Below, one piece after another: positions 31,620-39,945 of a stretch of 64,000 nucleotides of DNA; position 1 is the first letter of the stretch; every line of letters starts with the position of its first letter. The stretch is from positions 2,666,001-2,730,000 of the forward strand of contig NZ_JAMOAO010000001.1 of the NCBI RefSeq assembly GCF_030555055.1. The letters are read 5' to 3'. This DNA is from Nocardiopsis sp. YSL2 (lineage in GTDB: Bacteria; Actinomycetota; Actinomycetes; Streptosporangiales; Streptosporangiaceae). The translations under genes and the position numbers were made by a program. The notes beneath the pieces are model-generated. The model saw nothing but the letters and a program-made list of their open reading frames with translations. It did not search any database and was not told the origin of the DNA.

Positions 31620-32231
31620 CCAGGGCCCTTCCGTTCCTCGACTCTCACGCGCTCCGCGCGCCGGCCGGTCCTCTCCATGTCGTACAAGCTCCTTGAAGAG
31701 TGCCACACGCGCACGGGTCGAGCAGACCGCAGGCCTCGAAGCGCTAACGGAACGCTCACGAAACGGTCGCACGGCGGTGAACCGTCGCGGTCCACTCCGG
31801 GTGCGGCGGGCAAAGTCCGTGGTGGAAGGGTCACACTTGGCCGAGCACGGCCTCAGATGGAAGGAGTGTCCAGGTAGGCTCATCTGTCGGCAATGTCCGC
31901 CTTCCGCGGTGAGTGATCCGGCTCACGGATGGCGGATCCGATGAGAGCGCCCTGACCTGCGCCAACGAGTACAGACCGAGAAACGGCGCCCGATGCGCCG
32001 CCATCCGGTCGCCTTGGACGTCGAGCCTGCCAGCGGCCGGGCACGAAAACGTGAACCGGTCCGAAGGTTCGACCGTCGAACGGGGTGAGGCGGCAAGCGC
32101 CGCCGACCACACGCATCCCGAGTCGGCCCTGAGGACGTCAGGATCAGTTCCAACAGCATCGGCTGGCCAGTGCCCCCGCGCTCACCAAGTGCCACAGGCA
32201 AGCCCACGACATGTGAGACAGCACTGAGCAC
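31620..32231. other. Divergent intergenic region
   Basis: About 610 bp between the FadR-type gene and the PAP2 gene; promoters of both must lie here. I see small hairpins GTTCGACCGTCGAAC (32067-32081) and GGCGGCAAGCGCCGCC (32089-32104), which may be a terminator or part of the PAP2 leader. No gene was supported. Confidence 0.4.
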
Positions 32232-33095
32232 ATGACGCACTCTTCGCGGACCCGGCACCTGCGGTCCAGGCAGTCCACACAACCACATGACAGACAGGTC
32301 CCGCCGGCGGGACCCTACAGCGGTCCGATCCCGGTCGTCCGCGTGACGAACCACGACCCGGGCCGACCCGTCGTGCGCGCGGTCACGTGGCCGAGTGTGA
32401 GCGAGATCGCATGGGGCCTGGCCTCGGACCGGATCGCCATCATGCTGGCCGTGGCGCTCATCGTGATGACCATGCTCGCGGCGGGGCCCCTCCACCCCGT
32501 CGACAACTTCCTCAACGAGCTGCCCAGGCCCTTCTTCGACCTCCTGCGCGAGCCGCTGATCTTCTGGCCGGACACCGTGGCCTCCCGTATGGTCGCGCTG
32601 CCGGTCCTGGGGGTCACCGCGGTCCAACTGGCGTACTGGCACCGCAGTTGGCGGCCGATCGTCCTGAGCGCGGTCGGGGTGTTCGGCATGATGTCGTTCG
32701 TCTCCGTGATCAAGCTCGCCTCCAGCCGGGGGCACGCCAAGAACTACGACCCGGACTTCTTCGCCGGCCCGGGCAACGTCGCGTTCCCGTCCGGGCACGG
32801 GGCCAACGCCATCCTCATCTACGGGCTGGTGCTGTTCCTGATCATCCGGTTCGGCGCGGCCCGACCGCACGTGATCCGCGGGCTGGCCTTCTGCATCGTC
32901 GGTATCGCGCTGCTACAGGCGACGGTCTCGATCTACCTGCACTTCCACTGGTTCACCGACCTGGTGGCGGGGATGATCGCCGGCGGGTTCGCGCTGCGGG
33001 TGACCATCAGGCTGGACCGGATGTTCCCGCACGGACGGACGGTGGAGTGGTGGCCCTGGTACGGAGAAGGCGACCGGGCCGCCGACGACCGCTGA
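32232..33095 (+). CDS. PAP2-family membrane phosphatase
   Basis: 287 residues with about six membrane helices from residue 65 on. The active-site set is visible as KLASSRGHAK (motif 1, weak), FPSGHGANA (motif 2, catalytic His) and a final His in LHFHWFTDLVAG (motif 3). Such enzymes dephosphorylate undecaprenyl pyrophosphate or phosphatidic acid on the outer membrane face. The first 60 residues are a cytoplasmic, disordered extension; a later start is possible. Confidence 0.88.
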   Translation: MTHSSRTRHLRSRQSTQPHDRQVPPAGPYSGPIPVVRVTNHDPGRPVVRAVTWPSVSEIAWGLASDRIAIMLAVALIVMTMLAAGPLHPVDNFLNELPRPFFDLLREPLIFWPDTVASRMVALPVLGVTAVQLAYWHRSWRPIVLSAVGVFGMMSFVSVIKLASSRGHAKNYDPDFFAGPGNVAFPSGHGANAILIYGLVLFLIIRFGAARPHVIRGLAFCIVGIALLQATVSIYLHFHWFTDLVAGMIAGGFALRVTIRLDRMFPHGRTVEWWPWYGEGDRAADDR

Positions 33096-33109
33096 CCCCG
33101 CGTCGGGGG

Positions 33110-34357
33110 TCAGTCGGTGGGCGGGCGCCAGCCGAAGGCCGCGTCCGCCGGGCCGTAGAACAGCGACGGTGCCACCCGGCCGACCAGACGGATCCCGGTG
33201 TCGCGCAGCGCTCGGGCCGCGGGGTGGCGGAGCGCGCTCATCCGGCCGACCGCGGCGGAGCGCCGCACGATGCCGCTCGCGCGCGGCAGACGCGCCGCCG
33301 TGTACGCCTCCAGGGCCCCCGGCAGGTCCGTGTCCGCCGAGCCCTCCCCGACCGCGTGGGCGAGTGTGACGGCGTCCTCGACCGCCATGCACGCGCCCTG
33401 GCCCAGGTTCGGGGTCATGGCGTGGGCGGCGTCCCCCAGGAGGGCGACCCGCCCGCGGTGGTAGGCGGGTGAGGGGTCGGGGATGTGCCAGACGTCGTTG
33501 CGCAGGACGGCGTCGGGGGCGGCGTCGGCCAGGACGGCCGGGATCGGATCGTGCCAGTGGCCGAAGCGCCGGAGGAGTTCGGCGTGCTCGTCGGAATCGG
33601 GCTGGAGCCGGAGGCTCTCGGTTGAGGGTGCAAGCCCCCGCCCTTCGCGTAGCGCCCGGGGGCGATGGCGGGAGACGGGTGGGAAGGCGGTGCCGGCGGG
33701 CAGCCAGGCCATGGCGTAGAAGTACGTGCCGCCTGCGGCGAGCGGCATCATCCCCACCAGCCCCTCCGGGCCCCAGGACTCGCTCGCCTCCGCGACGGTG
33801 ACGCCCTTGGTGATCAGGCGCCAGGTCGTGGCACCGGCATAGGCGGGGCCGGGGTGGTCGGGGAACAGGTACCCGCGGCTCCGGGACCGGACGCCGTCGG
33901 CGGCCACCACCAGGTCGGCCGTCCATTCCCGGCCGTCGGCGGAGACGCGGGCGGGGCGGTCCGGACCGCCGGGATCGGTGAGTACGGCCTCGTTGGAGGT
34001 GTGGACGAGTCCGGTCACCGGGCCGCCGACGAGCAGGTCGACCAGCTCCGCCCGGGGCAGCACGACGATGGTGTCGCCGAAGCGCTTCCGCATGGCGTCC
34101 GCGCCGGTGGGCAGGATCCAGCGCCCGCGCCACGTGCGGATCCCCGCCGAGCCGATCGCCCCCCGTGCGCGGACCGCGTCGCCGAGGCCGAGGGTGTCCA
34201 GGGCGCGCAGGGCGTTGGGTGCCATGGCCAGGCCCGCGCCGACGCCCTCCAGGGTCCTGGCCCGTTCGAGGACCCGGACCCGCCAGCCGCGCCGGGTGAG
34301 GGCCCGGGCCGCGGCCAGCCCGCCGATTCCGGCTCCGATGATCACTGCCGTTCGCAT
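33110..34357 (-). CDS. FAD-dependent monooxygenase (class A)
   Basis: 415 residues. The FAD Rossmann motif GAGIGGLAAARAL is at the N-terminus, the DG motif is in VVAADGVRSRSRGYL (about 157-172) and the second FAD site is LLGDAAHAMTPNLGQGACMAVEDA (about 290-313). Relatives hydroxylate aromatic or antibiotic substrates with NAD(P)H. It is divergent from a TetR gene with an elaborate operator between, so it is likely substrate-induced. Confidence 0.92.
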   Translation of the reverse strand: MRTAVIIGAGIGGLAAARALTRRGWRVRVLERARTLEGVGAGLAMAPNALRALDTLGLGDAVRARGAIGSAGIRTWRGRWILPTGADAMRKRFGDTIVVLPRAELVDLLVGGPVTGLVHTSNEAVLTDPGGPDRPARVSADGREWTADLVVAADGVRSRSRGYLFPDHPGPAYAGATTWRLITKGVTVAEASESWGPEGLVGMMPLAAGGTYFYAMAWLPAGTAFPPVSRHRPRALREGRGLAPSTESLRLQPDSDEHAELLRRFGHWHDPIPAVLADAAPDAVLRNDVWHIPDPSPAYHRGRVALLGDAAHAMTPNLGQGACMAVEDAVTLAHAVGEGSADTDLPGALEAYTAARLPRASGIVRRSAAVGRMSALRHPAARALRDTGIRLVGRVAPSLFYGPADAAFGWRPPTD

Positions 34358-34366
34358 GCCGACTCC

Positions 34367-34410
34367 GATCTCTACACCTGTAGTGCCTGTACTCTACAGG
34401 TGTAGAGATC
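34367..34410. promoter_or_regulatory. Nested TetR operator in the divergent promoter
   Basis: GATCTCTACACCTGTAG and its exact complement CTACAGGTGTAGAGATC are separated by 10 bp. Each arm contains CTACAnnTGTAG, itself a palindrome, so two repressor sites lie 22-24 bp apart inside one large palindrome. It covers the space between the monooxygenase ATG (34357) and the TetR ATG (34428). Confidence 0.75.
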
Positions 34411-34427
34411 ACGGTGAAGGGTGGGGC

Positions 34428-35033
34428 ATGCCGCAGTCGGGCACGCGGGCGGAGCTGATCGCCGCGACGGCGCTGGAGCTGATCGCCGAACGGGGGCTGC
34501 GCGGGCTCACGCACCGGGCGGTGGACGAGGCGGCGGGGCTGCCGACCGGGTCCACCTCGTACCACGCGCGCACCCGGGCGCGGCTGATCGAGGCCGCGCT
34601 GATCTGGCTGGTGGAGCAGGAGGAGGCCGAGCCCTCGCTGCGCGCGCTGCGCGAGTCCGAGGCCGGGGGCGTCCTCGACCGGGCGGCGGTGGCGGGGATG
34701 GGGGCGGACTTCCTCCACACGGCGTACACGCGCGACCGGGCGCGCTCGTTGGCCCGCTTGGAGCTGGCCCTGGAGGCCGGGCGCAGTCCCGCGCTCCGGG
34801 AGGTCTACGACCGGCTGGGGGCGAGGTTCCGGCGGATGATCACGGGGCTGTTGGCGGCGCTGGGATCGGCGGAGCCGGAGCGCCACGCCGGTGTCCTCGT
34901 CCACTGGAGCGAGGGCGTCCTCTTCGACGCGCTGGCGGGGGCGGGCGCGGCGTCGCCGCCCTCGTCGGAAGAACTGCGGGCCACCATCCTGACGCTGTTG
35001 GACGGGCTGCTGGGGGAGGAGGCGCCCCGCTGA
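34428..35033 (+). CDS. TetR family repressor
   Basis: 201 residues from ATG 34428. A compact helix-turn-helix (LRGLTHRAVDEAAGLPTGSTSYHARTRA, about 23-50) of the subfamily whose recognition helix reads GSTSYH, and a C-terminal helical domain. It is divergent from the flavin monooxygenase gene and presumably represses both through the nested palindrome. Confidence 0.9.
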   Translation: MPQSGTRAELIAATALELIAERGLRGLTHRAVDEAAGLPTGSTSYHARTRARLIEAALIWLVEQEEAEPSLRALRESEAGGVLDRAAVAGMGADFLHTAYTRDRARSLARLELALEAGRSPALREVYDRLGARFRRMITGLLAALGSAEPERHAGVLVHWSEGVLFDALAGAGAASPPSSEELRATILTLLDGLLGEEAPR

Positions 35034-35221
35034 GCGAGGGTTCCCGCTCGGTCGGCACGGTCCCGCCCTCCCCGGCGGCCGTGCGCGCGGGCCCGGTGGC
35101 GATGGCGTCCGTCATGCCCACGGCGCGCAGGGCCAGGAAGGACCGTGTGCGGCTCGCAACGGAGGGGACGATCGAGACCGCTGATGGTTGAGGGACCAAA
35201 GTCCTTTGTTCGACGGCGGTG

Positions 35222-35251
35222 TTGACACCGTTTCCGCGGGCGCCGTAGCGT
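35222..35251 (+). promoter_or_regulatory. Pectate lyase promoter
   Basis: TTGACA (35222-35227) and TAGCGT (35246-35251) separated by 18 bp, in front of the operator at 35262 and the gene at 35409. Confidence 0.6.
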
Positions 35252-35261
35252 CCCTGCCTGA

Positions 35262-35273
35262 GAAAGCGCTTGC
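35262..35273. promoter_or_regulatory. LacI-family operator
   Basis: GAAAGCGCTTGC with palindromic core AAGCGCTT, 11-20 bp past the -10 box. LacI-family regulators of sugar use bind such central-CG palindromes; it implies substrate induction of the lyase. Confidence 0.55.
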
Positions 35274-35408
35274 TTTTTTCGGGTCGCCGTAACCGCGGTT
35301 GAAGTCGTTGCCGAAAAGCGAACCTCCGGCCCCACACCGGAGCACCGGCAGCGCCCCGCGACGCGACGGGCGACCCTCCCCCAGCCTCCCGAGGAGAGCG
35401 AATCCCCT

Positions 35409-36914
35409 ATGAGCAGTTCGTCTGAGCACGTCAGCCCCCGCAGACGGGGAAGAGCTCGGCGCGGTAGGCGCCGAACCGCGGCCCTGGCCACGACCGCCGT
35501 CGCCACGGCCGCGGCGGGCACACTCGCCGTCGGCCTGATGGTCCTCCCCGGCGACGACACGGCCGAGACCGTGGCCGCCGAGTCGCGGGCCACGGGCTGC
35601 GAGGTCGGCTACCAGGTCACCAGCGAGTGGAACGGCGGCTTCAACGCCGAGGTCACCGTGACCAACGTGTCCGACTCCCCGGCCGAGGGCTGGGCGGTGA
35701 CCTGGACCTTCGCCGACGGCCAGGAGGTCACCAACGCCTGGAACGGCGAGCACGGCCAGGACGGCTCCTCCGTCACCGTGGACAACGCCGACTGGAACGG
35801 TGAGATCGACGCCGGCGCGACGGCCGCCTTCGGCTTCCAGGCCGCCGCTCCGAACGGCGGCACCGCGCCCGCCGACGTCTCCTGCTCCTTCGGTCCCGGG
35901 ACCGGCGCTCCGGCGGAGGAGCCGGGCACCGAGCCGACCGCCGAGCCGACCGAGGACGCCCCGGAGGAGCCGGCGAGCGAGTCCCCGGCGGACACCTCCA
36001 CCGAGGAACCGGCGGAGGAGCCCGCGGAAGAGCCCTCCGAGGACACCGGGAACGCCGACGCGGCGGCCGACGGGCCGACGGGCTGGGCGGGCGAGAACGG
36101 CGGCACCACCGGCGGTGAAGGCGGCCCCACCGTCGCGGTCTCCTCGGGCGACGAGCTGCTCGACGCCCTGGAGCAGGACGGCCCGCGGGTCATCGAGGTC
36201 AGCGGCACGATCGAGCTGTCCGGCATGCACAGCGTCCCCTCGAACACGAGCATCATCGGTACCGACGGTGCCGAGATCACCGGGGGAGGGCTGAACCTCA
36301 GCGGGGTCGAGAACGTCGTCATCCGCAACATCGCGTTCTCGGACTGGGACGACGACGCCATCAACGTGCAGCAGGGATCGACCAACGTCTGGGTCGACCA
36401 CAACAGCTTCACGAACGGCTACGACGGGGCCGTGGACATCAAGCGGGAGTCGGACTTCGTCACGGTGTCGTGGAACCATTTCTTCGACCACCGCAAGACG
36501 ATGCTGCTGGGCCACTCCGACGGCCACACCGAGGACGCCGGGCACCTGCGGGTGAGCTACCACCACAACTTCCTGGACGGCTCCTTCAGCCGCCACCCGC
36601 GGGTCCGGTTCGGCGAGACCGTGCACGTGTTCAACAACTACTACGTCGACAACGACTACGGCGTCGCGTCCACGATGGACGCGGGCGTGCTGGTCGAGGG
36701 CAACTACTTCGACGGGGTCAAGGCACCCACGCACGTGGGCTACGGCGACTCAGACGACGGCCGCCTGGTGGAGCGGGACAACGTCTACGCCAACGGCTCG
36801 GGCGAGCCGGAGTCCGCGGGCAGTGTCGCACCCGTCCCCTACGACTACTCGCTCGACGCGGCCGAGGAGATCCCGTCCATCGTGCGTGCGGGGGCCGGTC
36901 CCGGGAACATCTAG
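35409..36914 (+). CDS. Secreted pectate lyase (PL1) with N-terminal CBM2
   Basis: 501 residues. A long twin-basic signal region ([19 protein letters not shown], helix to about residue 48) targets it outside, perhaps by Tat. Residues 62-165 form a family 2 carbohydrate-binding module with cysteines near both ends and the exposed tryptophans of WNGGF, WTF and WNG. A Glu/Pro/Thr linker leads to the parallel beta-helix of PL1 (about 228-501) with the DHNSFTNGYDGAVDIKR calcium region, the WNHFFDHRKTMLLG block and catalytic RHPRVRFG. It cleaves polygalacturonate by beta-elimination; the CBM2 anchors it to plant wall cellulose. Confidence 0.93.
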   Translation: MSSSSEHVSPRRRGRARRGRRRTAALATTAVATAAAGTLAVGLMVLPGDDTAETVAAESRATGCEVGYQVTSEWNGGFNAEVTVTNVSDSPAEGWAVTWTFADGQEVTNAWNGEHGQDGSSVTVDNADWNGEIDAGATAAFGFQAAAPNGGTAPADVSCSFGPGTGAPAEEPGTEPTAEPTEDAPEEPASESPADTSTEEPAEEPAEEPSEDTGNADAAADGPTGWAGENGGTTGGEGGPTVAVSSGDELLDALEQDGPRVIEVSGTIELSGMHSVPSNTSIIGTDGAEITGGGLNLSGVENVVIRNIAFSDWDDDAINVQQGSTNVWVDHNSFTNGYDGAVDIKRESDFVTVSWNHFFDHRKTMLLGHSDGHTEDAGHLRVSYHHNFLDGSFSRHPRVRFGETVHVFNNYYVDNDYGVASTMDAGVLVEGNYFDGVKAPTHVGYGDSDDGRLVERDNVYANGSGEPESAGSVAPVPYDYSLDAAEEIPSIVRAGAGPGNI

Positions 36915-37088
36915 GGCGTCGCGTGTTCCCCTCGTAGCGGAGGGAACCGCCGACAGGCCACCGTCCCGCTCGGATACGGGACGGTGGCCGCCTTCGTGCC
37001 GTCCCCGGCGCGCGGACGCCGCCCCGCCGCGGCGCCTGCCGAGGCCGGGACGGCGGGCGTCGTCGGCTCGACCGGCCGAGCACCCGGA

Positions 37089-37124
37089 GGGGCCCGGGTG
37101 TTTCACGTGAAACACCCGGGCCCC
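37089..37124. promoter_or_regulatory. parS site inside a 36-bp palindrome
   Basis: The centre TGTTTCACGTGAAACA (37099-37114) is the actinobacterial parS consensus bound by ParB. The symmetry extends perfectly for ten more bases on each side with GGGGCCCGGG and its complement, making an 18-bp-arm palindrome. Because it lies between convergent genes ending at 36914 and 37128, the same DNA can act as a terminator. Confidence 0.85.
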
Positions 37125-37127
37125 CTC

Positions 37128-37514
37128 TCACACCGCCAGTCCGACCGTGAGCAGGACCATGCCGACCAGGGGAGCGGCGAGCTGGATCAGCGCGGCGCGG
37201 AGCTTCTTCGGCGACGAGACGGCGAGCACCGTCCCCGCCAGCACCATCGAACCCGCGCCGGCGTAGACCAGCGCGGCCCCGGCCCCCGTGAGCCCCGCGC
37301 CCAGGAGCACGGTCCCCACGACCACGGCCACCGCCAGGAACAGGTTGTAGAACCCCTGGTTGAACGCCAGTTCCCGGGTCGCCAGGGCTCCCTCCTCGCT
37401 CGTGCCGAACACCGCGCGGGCACGCGGGGACGTCCACAGGAGCGACTCCAGTACGAAGATGTACACGTGGACGAGCGCTCCCACGAGCGCGAACACCAAA
37501 CCCATGATGACCAT
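37128..37514 (-). CDS. DUF1304 family membrane protein
   Basis: 128 residues, four membrane helices. HVYIFVLESLLWTSPRARAVFG and the ELAFNQGFYNLFLAV block are the DUF1304 signature. No biochemical role is established for the family. It ends just inside the parS palindrome's border. Confidence 0.88.
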   Translation of the reverse strand: MVIMGLVFALVGALVHVYIFVLESLLWTSPRARAVFGTSEEGALATRELAFNQGFYNLFLAVAVVVGTVLLGAGLTGAGAALVYAGAGSMVLAGTVLAVSSPKKLRAALIQLAAPLVGMVLLTVGLAV

Positions 37515-37620
37515 CCCCGGATCCTAGCCCGCTGGAGGCGCCCCCGCCGCTCGGAGAACGTGGCCTCCGGGGGCGATGGGGCTGTGTCGTCTCCCCTGCG
37601 CGGCGCCCGGAACCGGGCGG

Positions 37621-39111
37621 TCAGGACGACGCCCGCGCCGCGGGCGCGTGCGGTCGGCCACGGCGCCGACGCAGGAGGCCGACGACCGCGTCCACGGCGA
37701 GGAAGCACAGCAGCGACACCCCCAGCACCGGGACCAGGACTCCGACCCCCACCGCGCAGGCGACGAGCAGGGCCGCGCACCACCAGGGAAGGGCGCGCCC
37801 CGTTCCGCGCGGGACCGGGCGGCCCACCGCGAACGAGCCGCCCCGGGTCGGGCGGCGCTGCCACCACATCCGGTAGCCCCAGAACACCAGGGCCAGCACG
37901 GACAGGGCCAGAGCCGTCAGGAACAGCTGGTTGGGGAGGCCGAAGAGCAGTCCCATGTGGAAGCCGATGCCCCAGTTGCTGAGCTTGGCCATGAGGGGGA
38001 AGTCGTCGAAGCGCAGTTCCTCCACGACGGCGCCGTCGACGGCGTCCACCGCCACCCGGTCCTGCTGGACCGGCCAGCTGCGCACGGTCTCGGCCACCGT
38101 GTACGGGGCGCCCTGCGCGACGGGAACGCCGATCTCCACCGGGCCGTCGAGCCCGGCCGACCGCGCGGCGGCCAGCGCGCCGTCGAGGTCGGTCGAGGGC
38201 ACGCCGCTGCCCTCGTGGCCGGAGTGGTCGGCGTGGTCGGCGTGGTCCCCGTGCGCGGCGTGCTCGGCGCCGTCCGCCGCCGACAGGGAGGGGGTCTGCC
38301 AGTCGAGGGCCTCGCGGATCTGCGAGATGTTGCCGCCCGCGTACTGCGACCAGGTCAGTCCGGTCGCGGTGACGAGCGCCAGTCCGGCGAGCGCCCAGAC
38401 GCCGACGGAGCCGTGCCAGGACAGGGTGCGCGCCCGCCCGGTGGCGGAGGAGTCGGGGAGCAGGAGCCGGCGCGCCCGGCGCTCGCGCCGTCGCCGGGTG
38501 GTCCACAGGACCACGCCGCCGAGGGCGACCACCCACAGCCAGCTCGCGGCGAGCTCGCTGTACAGCCGGCCCGCGTCGCCCAGGTGGAGGCCGCGGTGCA
38601 GTTCGGCCAGCCACGAGCGCACCGGAAGCGACCCGGAGCTGCCGTAGCTGGTGAGGTCGCCCAGGACCGTGCCGTCGTGGGGGTCGACGAACACCGCGAG
38701 CCGGTACCCGTCGGGCAGGCCGTCGGCGTTCATCAGCACGCGGGTGCTCTGGTCGGGGGCCTCGGCCGGCCGGACCGCGCTCAGCTCCGCGTCGGGGTGG
38801 GCCCCGGCCGCGGCGGCGGCCTGCCGCTCCAGGGGGACCGTGCCGTCCGCGGGTTCGACGCGCAGCTGCTCGGCGTACAGGACCTGCTCCAGCTGCGGTG
38901 TGTAGACGTACACCAGCCCGGTCAGGGCCGCGATGACCACGAACGGGGCGATGAGGATCCCCGCGTAGAAGTGCAGGCGCAGAAGCAGGCGGCGCAGCGC
39001 GGACCAGGTGGGGCGCGCCCCGCTCTGTGGGGTCGCGGCTTCCGGCATCGGCGCGTCCGGTCCGGTGCCGGAGGCCGCCGGTTCGGGGTGTTCGGGGGTT
39101 CTCGTGCTCAC
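37621..39111 (-). CDS. PepSY-associated membrane protein with His-rich loop
   Basis: 496 residues from GTG 39111 (AGGAAG upstream). Membrane helices at about 45-70, 190-210, 240-265 and 365-400 plus a terminal pair, with PepSY domains between; LHFYAGILIAPFVVI and LHRGLHLGDAGRLYSEL are family hallmarks. The extracytoplasmic loop contains a His/Asp cluster (HAAHGDHADHADHSGHEG, about 278-295) that should bind metal. Members act in ferric-siderophore reduction or copper handling; the His cluster and the neighbour at 39225 favour a metal role but do not prove it. Confidence 0.85.
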   Translation of the reverse strand: MSTRTPEHPEPAASGTGPDAPMPEAATPQSGARPTWSALRRLLLRLHFYAGILIAPFVVIAALTGLVYVYTPQLEQVLYAEQLRVEPADGTVPLERQAAAAAGAHPDAELSAVRPAEAPDQSTRVLMNADGLPDGYRLAVFVDPHDGTVLGDLTSYGSSGSLPVRSWLAELHRGLHLGDAGRLYSELAASWLWVVALGGVVLWTTRRRRERRARRLLLPDSSATGRARTLSWHGSVGVWALAGLALVTATGLTWSQYAGGNISQIREALDWQTPSLSAADGAEHAAHGDHADHADHSGHEGSGVPSTDLDGALAAARSAGLDGPVEIGVPVAQGAPYTVAETVRSWPVQQDRVAVDAVDGAVVEELRFDDFPLMAKLSNWGIGFHMGLLFGLPNQLFLTALALSVLALVFWGYRMWWQRRPTRGGSFAVGRPVPRGTGRALPWWCAALLVACAVGVGVLVPVLGVSLLCFLAVDAVVGLLRRRRGRPHAPAARASS

Positions 39112-39224
39112 GTGTGCGTTCTTCCTGGACGGGACGCCGAGCGGCGCATGGCCGTCGGCACGGGTGAGGGCGCCGGCGGGTAAGCCGACGCGGGGCCGGG
39201 CGCGCGGCCCGGCCGGGTGGTGTC

Positions 39225-39875
39225 TCAGATCAGGAAGGGCGCGGGTGGACCGCGCAGGACGCGCACGTGGCGCAGGAAGGGCACTCCGCCCACGCGGCGG
39301 GAGCTCCGGTCCCGGAAGGGGACGGCGGGTCGCGACCGGGGCGGCGGTGGCGGGGACGGCACGGTGAACAGCCGTCGGAACAGGCCGCGGAGCAGCCCGA
39401 CGAGGTCGAAGGCGCTGCGCTCGCCCTGGCGCAGCCACCACGCGCAGGCCAGCCCGGCCGCCGTGTGGGCGAGCAGCATGCTCAGGCCGAGGCCGGATCC
39501 TGCGAGGCCGCCGACCGCACCGCCGACCGCGCCGACGGCCTGGTGCCCGGCGGCGTGCGAGCCGGTGACCGCGCTCCCCGCGTCTCCCGATCCCGCGACC
39601 GAGAACAGGACGTGCAGCGCCAGCTGGCACCACAGCATGAGCGCGGTGACGGCGGCCAGTCCCCGCTCGCGTCGGGCGAGCCCGTGGGCGGCGGCCAGCA
39701 CGAGGGCGAATCCCGCCACGACGCCGACCGGGGCCACACCGTGCCCGGAGGAGAGCGCGTGGCCCCCCGCGGACACGCCGACACACACCCCGGCGAACAC
39801 CGAGGCGCGTGGCAACCGGAGCGGGGCGGGTGCGGGCACCCCGTCAGTCTGCCCCACCCCCGCGGGCGTGCCCAC
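39225..39875 (-). CDS. Membrane protein, probable partner of the PepSY protein
   Basis: 216 residues with four to five hydrophobic helices from about residue 24 to 165 and scattered His residues (GGHALSSGHG, GSHAAGH). The C-terminal 50 residues are Pro- and Arg-rich, cytoplasmic. I do not recognise the family, but a His-bearing membrane protein directly upstream of a PepSY protein is a pattern seen in actinobacterial metal-uptake clusters. Confidence 0.65.
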   Translation of the reverse strand: MGTPAGVGQTDGVPAPAPLRLPRASVFAGVCVGVSAGGHALSSGHGVAPVGVVAGFALVLAAAHGLARRERGLAAVTALMLWCQLALHVLFSVAGSGDAGSAVTGSHAAGHQAVGAVGGAVGGLAGSGLGLSMLLAHTAAGLACAWWLRQGERSAFDLVGLLRGLFRRLFTVPSPPPPPRSRPAVPFRDRSSRRVGGVPFLRHVRVLRGPPAPFLI

Positions 39876-39892
39876 CCCCTGTGGACGACACC

Positions 39893-39938
39893 GGCGCGCC
39901 CGTTCCGGACGGTTTCCACCGTGCGGAACGGGCGCGCC
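39893..39938. terminator. Terminator downstream of the MFS gene
   Basis: GGCGCGCCCGTTCCG pairs perfectly with CGGAACGGGCGCGCC; the enclosed ACGGT and ACCGT also pair. Ends the leftward MFS transcript before the gene at 39225-39875. Confidence 0.7.
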
Positions 39939-39945
39939 CTCCGCC

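Larger units (their letters stand above)
35034..35408. other. Intergenic region before the pectate lyase
   Basis: About 375 bp. Contains the promoter and operator listed at 35222 and 35264. The part from 35034 to 35200 is GC-rich with an open frame in several phases but no start or ribosome site I trust. Confidence 0.4.
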
